In this document: one piece after another, positions 63,200-64,000 of the stretch
How the letters are laid out: each line of letters begins with the position of its first letter
Numbering within the stretch: the stretch's first letter is position 1
Assembly (NCBI GenBank): GCA_028751875.1
Contig: CM054143.1
Span: 69,493,219 to 69,557,218 of the forward strand
From: Rapana venosa
Lineage: Eukaryota > Mollusca > Gastropoda > Neogastropoda > Muricidae
Direction: 5' to 3'
Length of the DNA: 64,000 nucleotides
Translations under genes and position numbers: made by a program
The notes under the pieces: generated by a model
The model's input: the letters and a program-made list of their open reading frames with translations, nothing else
What the model was told of the DNA's origin: nothing
The model's database searches: none

Positions 63200-64000
63200 T
63201 TTTTTAGGGTGATGGGGTTTTGGCTGTTGAGGACAGGGACAAAAATGAGATGGAACAAGAGGGGAGAATTTTAGCTTTGAAATAAATGTGTCTTGAGGCT
63301 GGATTTTAAGGCGTCATAAGAAGGCTTTTGGCTAAAGGGGAGAGGGGGGTCATTCCAGATTGATGGACCAGAAACAGAGAAAGAGCTACAGCCAATGGTG
63401 GAGTGGTTGAATCTAGGTATTCTTAAGCACAAGGTATCTGCAGCAGAGCGGAGGGAACGAGAAGGAGTGTACAGGTGAAGACATTCACAGAGGTAAAAAT
63501 GAGCTGTTTTTTGGAGCCATTTGTAACAGAGGGTACTGATCTTATAGTTTACTCTCTGTGGCACAGGCAACCAATGGAGAGATCGCAAGAGAGGAGTAAT
63601 GTGCTCAGATTTTTTTCTTTCTGAGGACTAGTCGAGCTGCAGAGTTTTGTATACGTTGAAGGGAGTGGATAGATGATGCTGGCAGACCAACCAAAAGGGA
63701 ATTGTAATAGTCCAGACGTGAGAGAATGAGAGACCTATGAGTTTGGATAGTGCATCAGTGCACAGATACTTTCGAACTGCACTAATACGCCGTAATTGAT
63801 AGCAGAACGACTGGCAGGTTTGGGTGATGAATTTTTACATGGAGAGTGTGTTCTCGATAACGACCCCTAGATATTTCACAGCAGTGGATAGAGGGACTGA
63901 TGTATTACCGAATTCTATTGAAGCTTTTGTGATGGGAGAGAGTTTGTGTTTGGTTCCTACAAGCATGGCTTCGGTTTTATCTGCATTTAGCTGTAACTTG
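63200..64000 (-). mobile_element. L2/CR1-like LINE, 3' portion, runs off the window
   Basis: Minus-strand text with MRSLHWLPVPQRVNYKISTL near 63,585, SRSLRSAADTLCLRIPRFN near 63,440, SVSGPSIWNDPPLPFSQKP near 63,375 and DALKSSLKTHLFQS near 63,300. The right part carries the NADKTEAML-like segment near 63,975. It is parallel to the 61,466-62,835 copy, with the same left border (GGGTGATGGGG), but lacks the CA array and (TTA)n end. Confidence 0.88.

Overview
The window is eukaryotic nuclear DNA, most likely from a mollusc and probably a gastropod. The evidence is a spliced-looking animal centriole gene, tRNA-derived and 5S-like SINEs that resemble repeats I recall from gastropod genomes, many broken non-LTR retrotransposons, TTAGGG-type repeats and a very high load of (CA/GT)n microsatellites. 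It is not bacterial. There are no operons or ribosome binding sites, and I see no CRISPR array, rRNA gene or functional tRNA gene. Species-level identity cannot be read from the sequence.

Layout. 1-7.6 kb is mostly simple sequence: GA/GACA arrays, CA/GT arrays carrying a duplicated 200-bp module, a 1.9-kb GTGGT satellite and a CTA array, with two SINE copies near 2-2.7 kb. 7.6-9.3 kb is a short non-repetitive stretch with a CTCF-like site, then a CCATCCA-type minisatellite. 9.3-16.6 kb is one long decayed LINE on the minus strand (ORF1 with an SGNH-esterase-like domain, endonuclease, reverse transcriptase). 17-22.7 kb holds microsatellites, retroposon 3' ends with (TTGAC)n tails, a 76-bp minisatellite, CTAC and TTGG arrays and an interstitial TTAGGG array. 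22.7-24.7 kb is an L2/CR1-like LINE. 25-29.4 kb is CA arrays and a LINE 3' region of poor base quality, ending in a 500-N gap.

30.5-31.6 kb holds the only host protein gene I can recognise: HYLS1 (hydrolethalus syndrome protein 1, a centriole and basal body protein). Its coding sequence is split by a roughly 180-bp repeat-derived segment with GT...AG ends. 31.9-36.9 kb is homopolymer-inflated sequence with LINE fragments. 37-45 kb contains decayed LINEs, including one with an RNase H domain. 46-56 kb is a duplicated segment pair separated by an endonuclease/reverse-transcriptase LINE whose 5' half is inverted (a twin-priming signature). 57-64 kb has two copies of a 5S-rRNA-like SINE, a promoter-like cluster, long GT arrays and three stretches of the same LINE 3' region, one of them part of an inverted duplication of 27-28.5 kb.

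Apart from HYLS1, the genes here are retroelement remains rather than a working pathway. The recurring theme is coupling between retroposon 3' ends and CA/GT microsatellites. At least one LINE family carries a GT array inside its 3' UTR, and a short retroposon family lies beside CA/GT arrays at three or four of its four copies.
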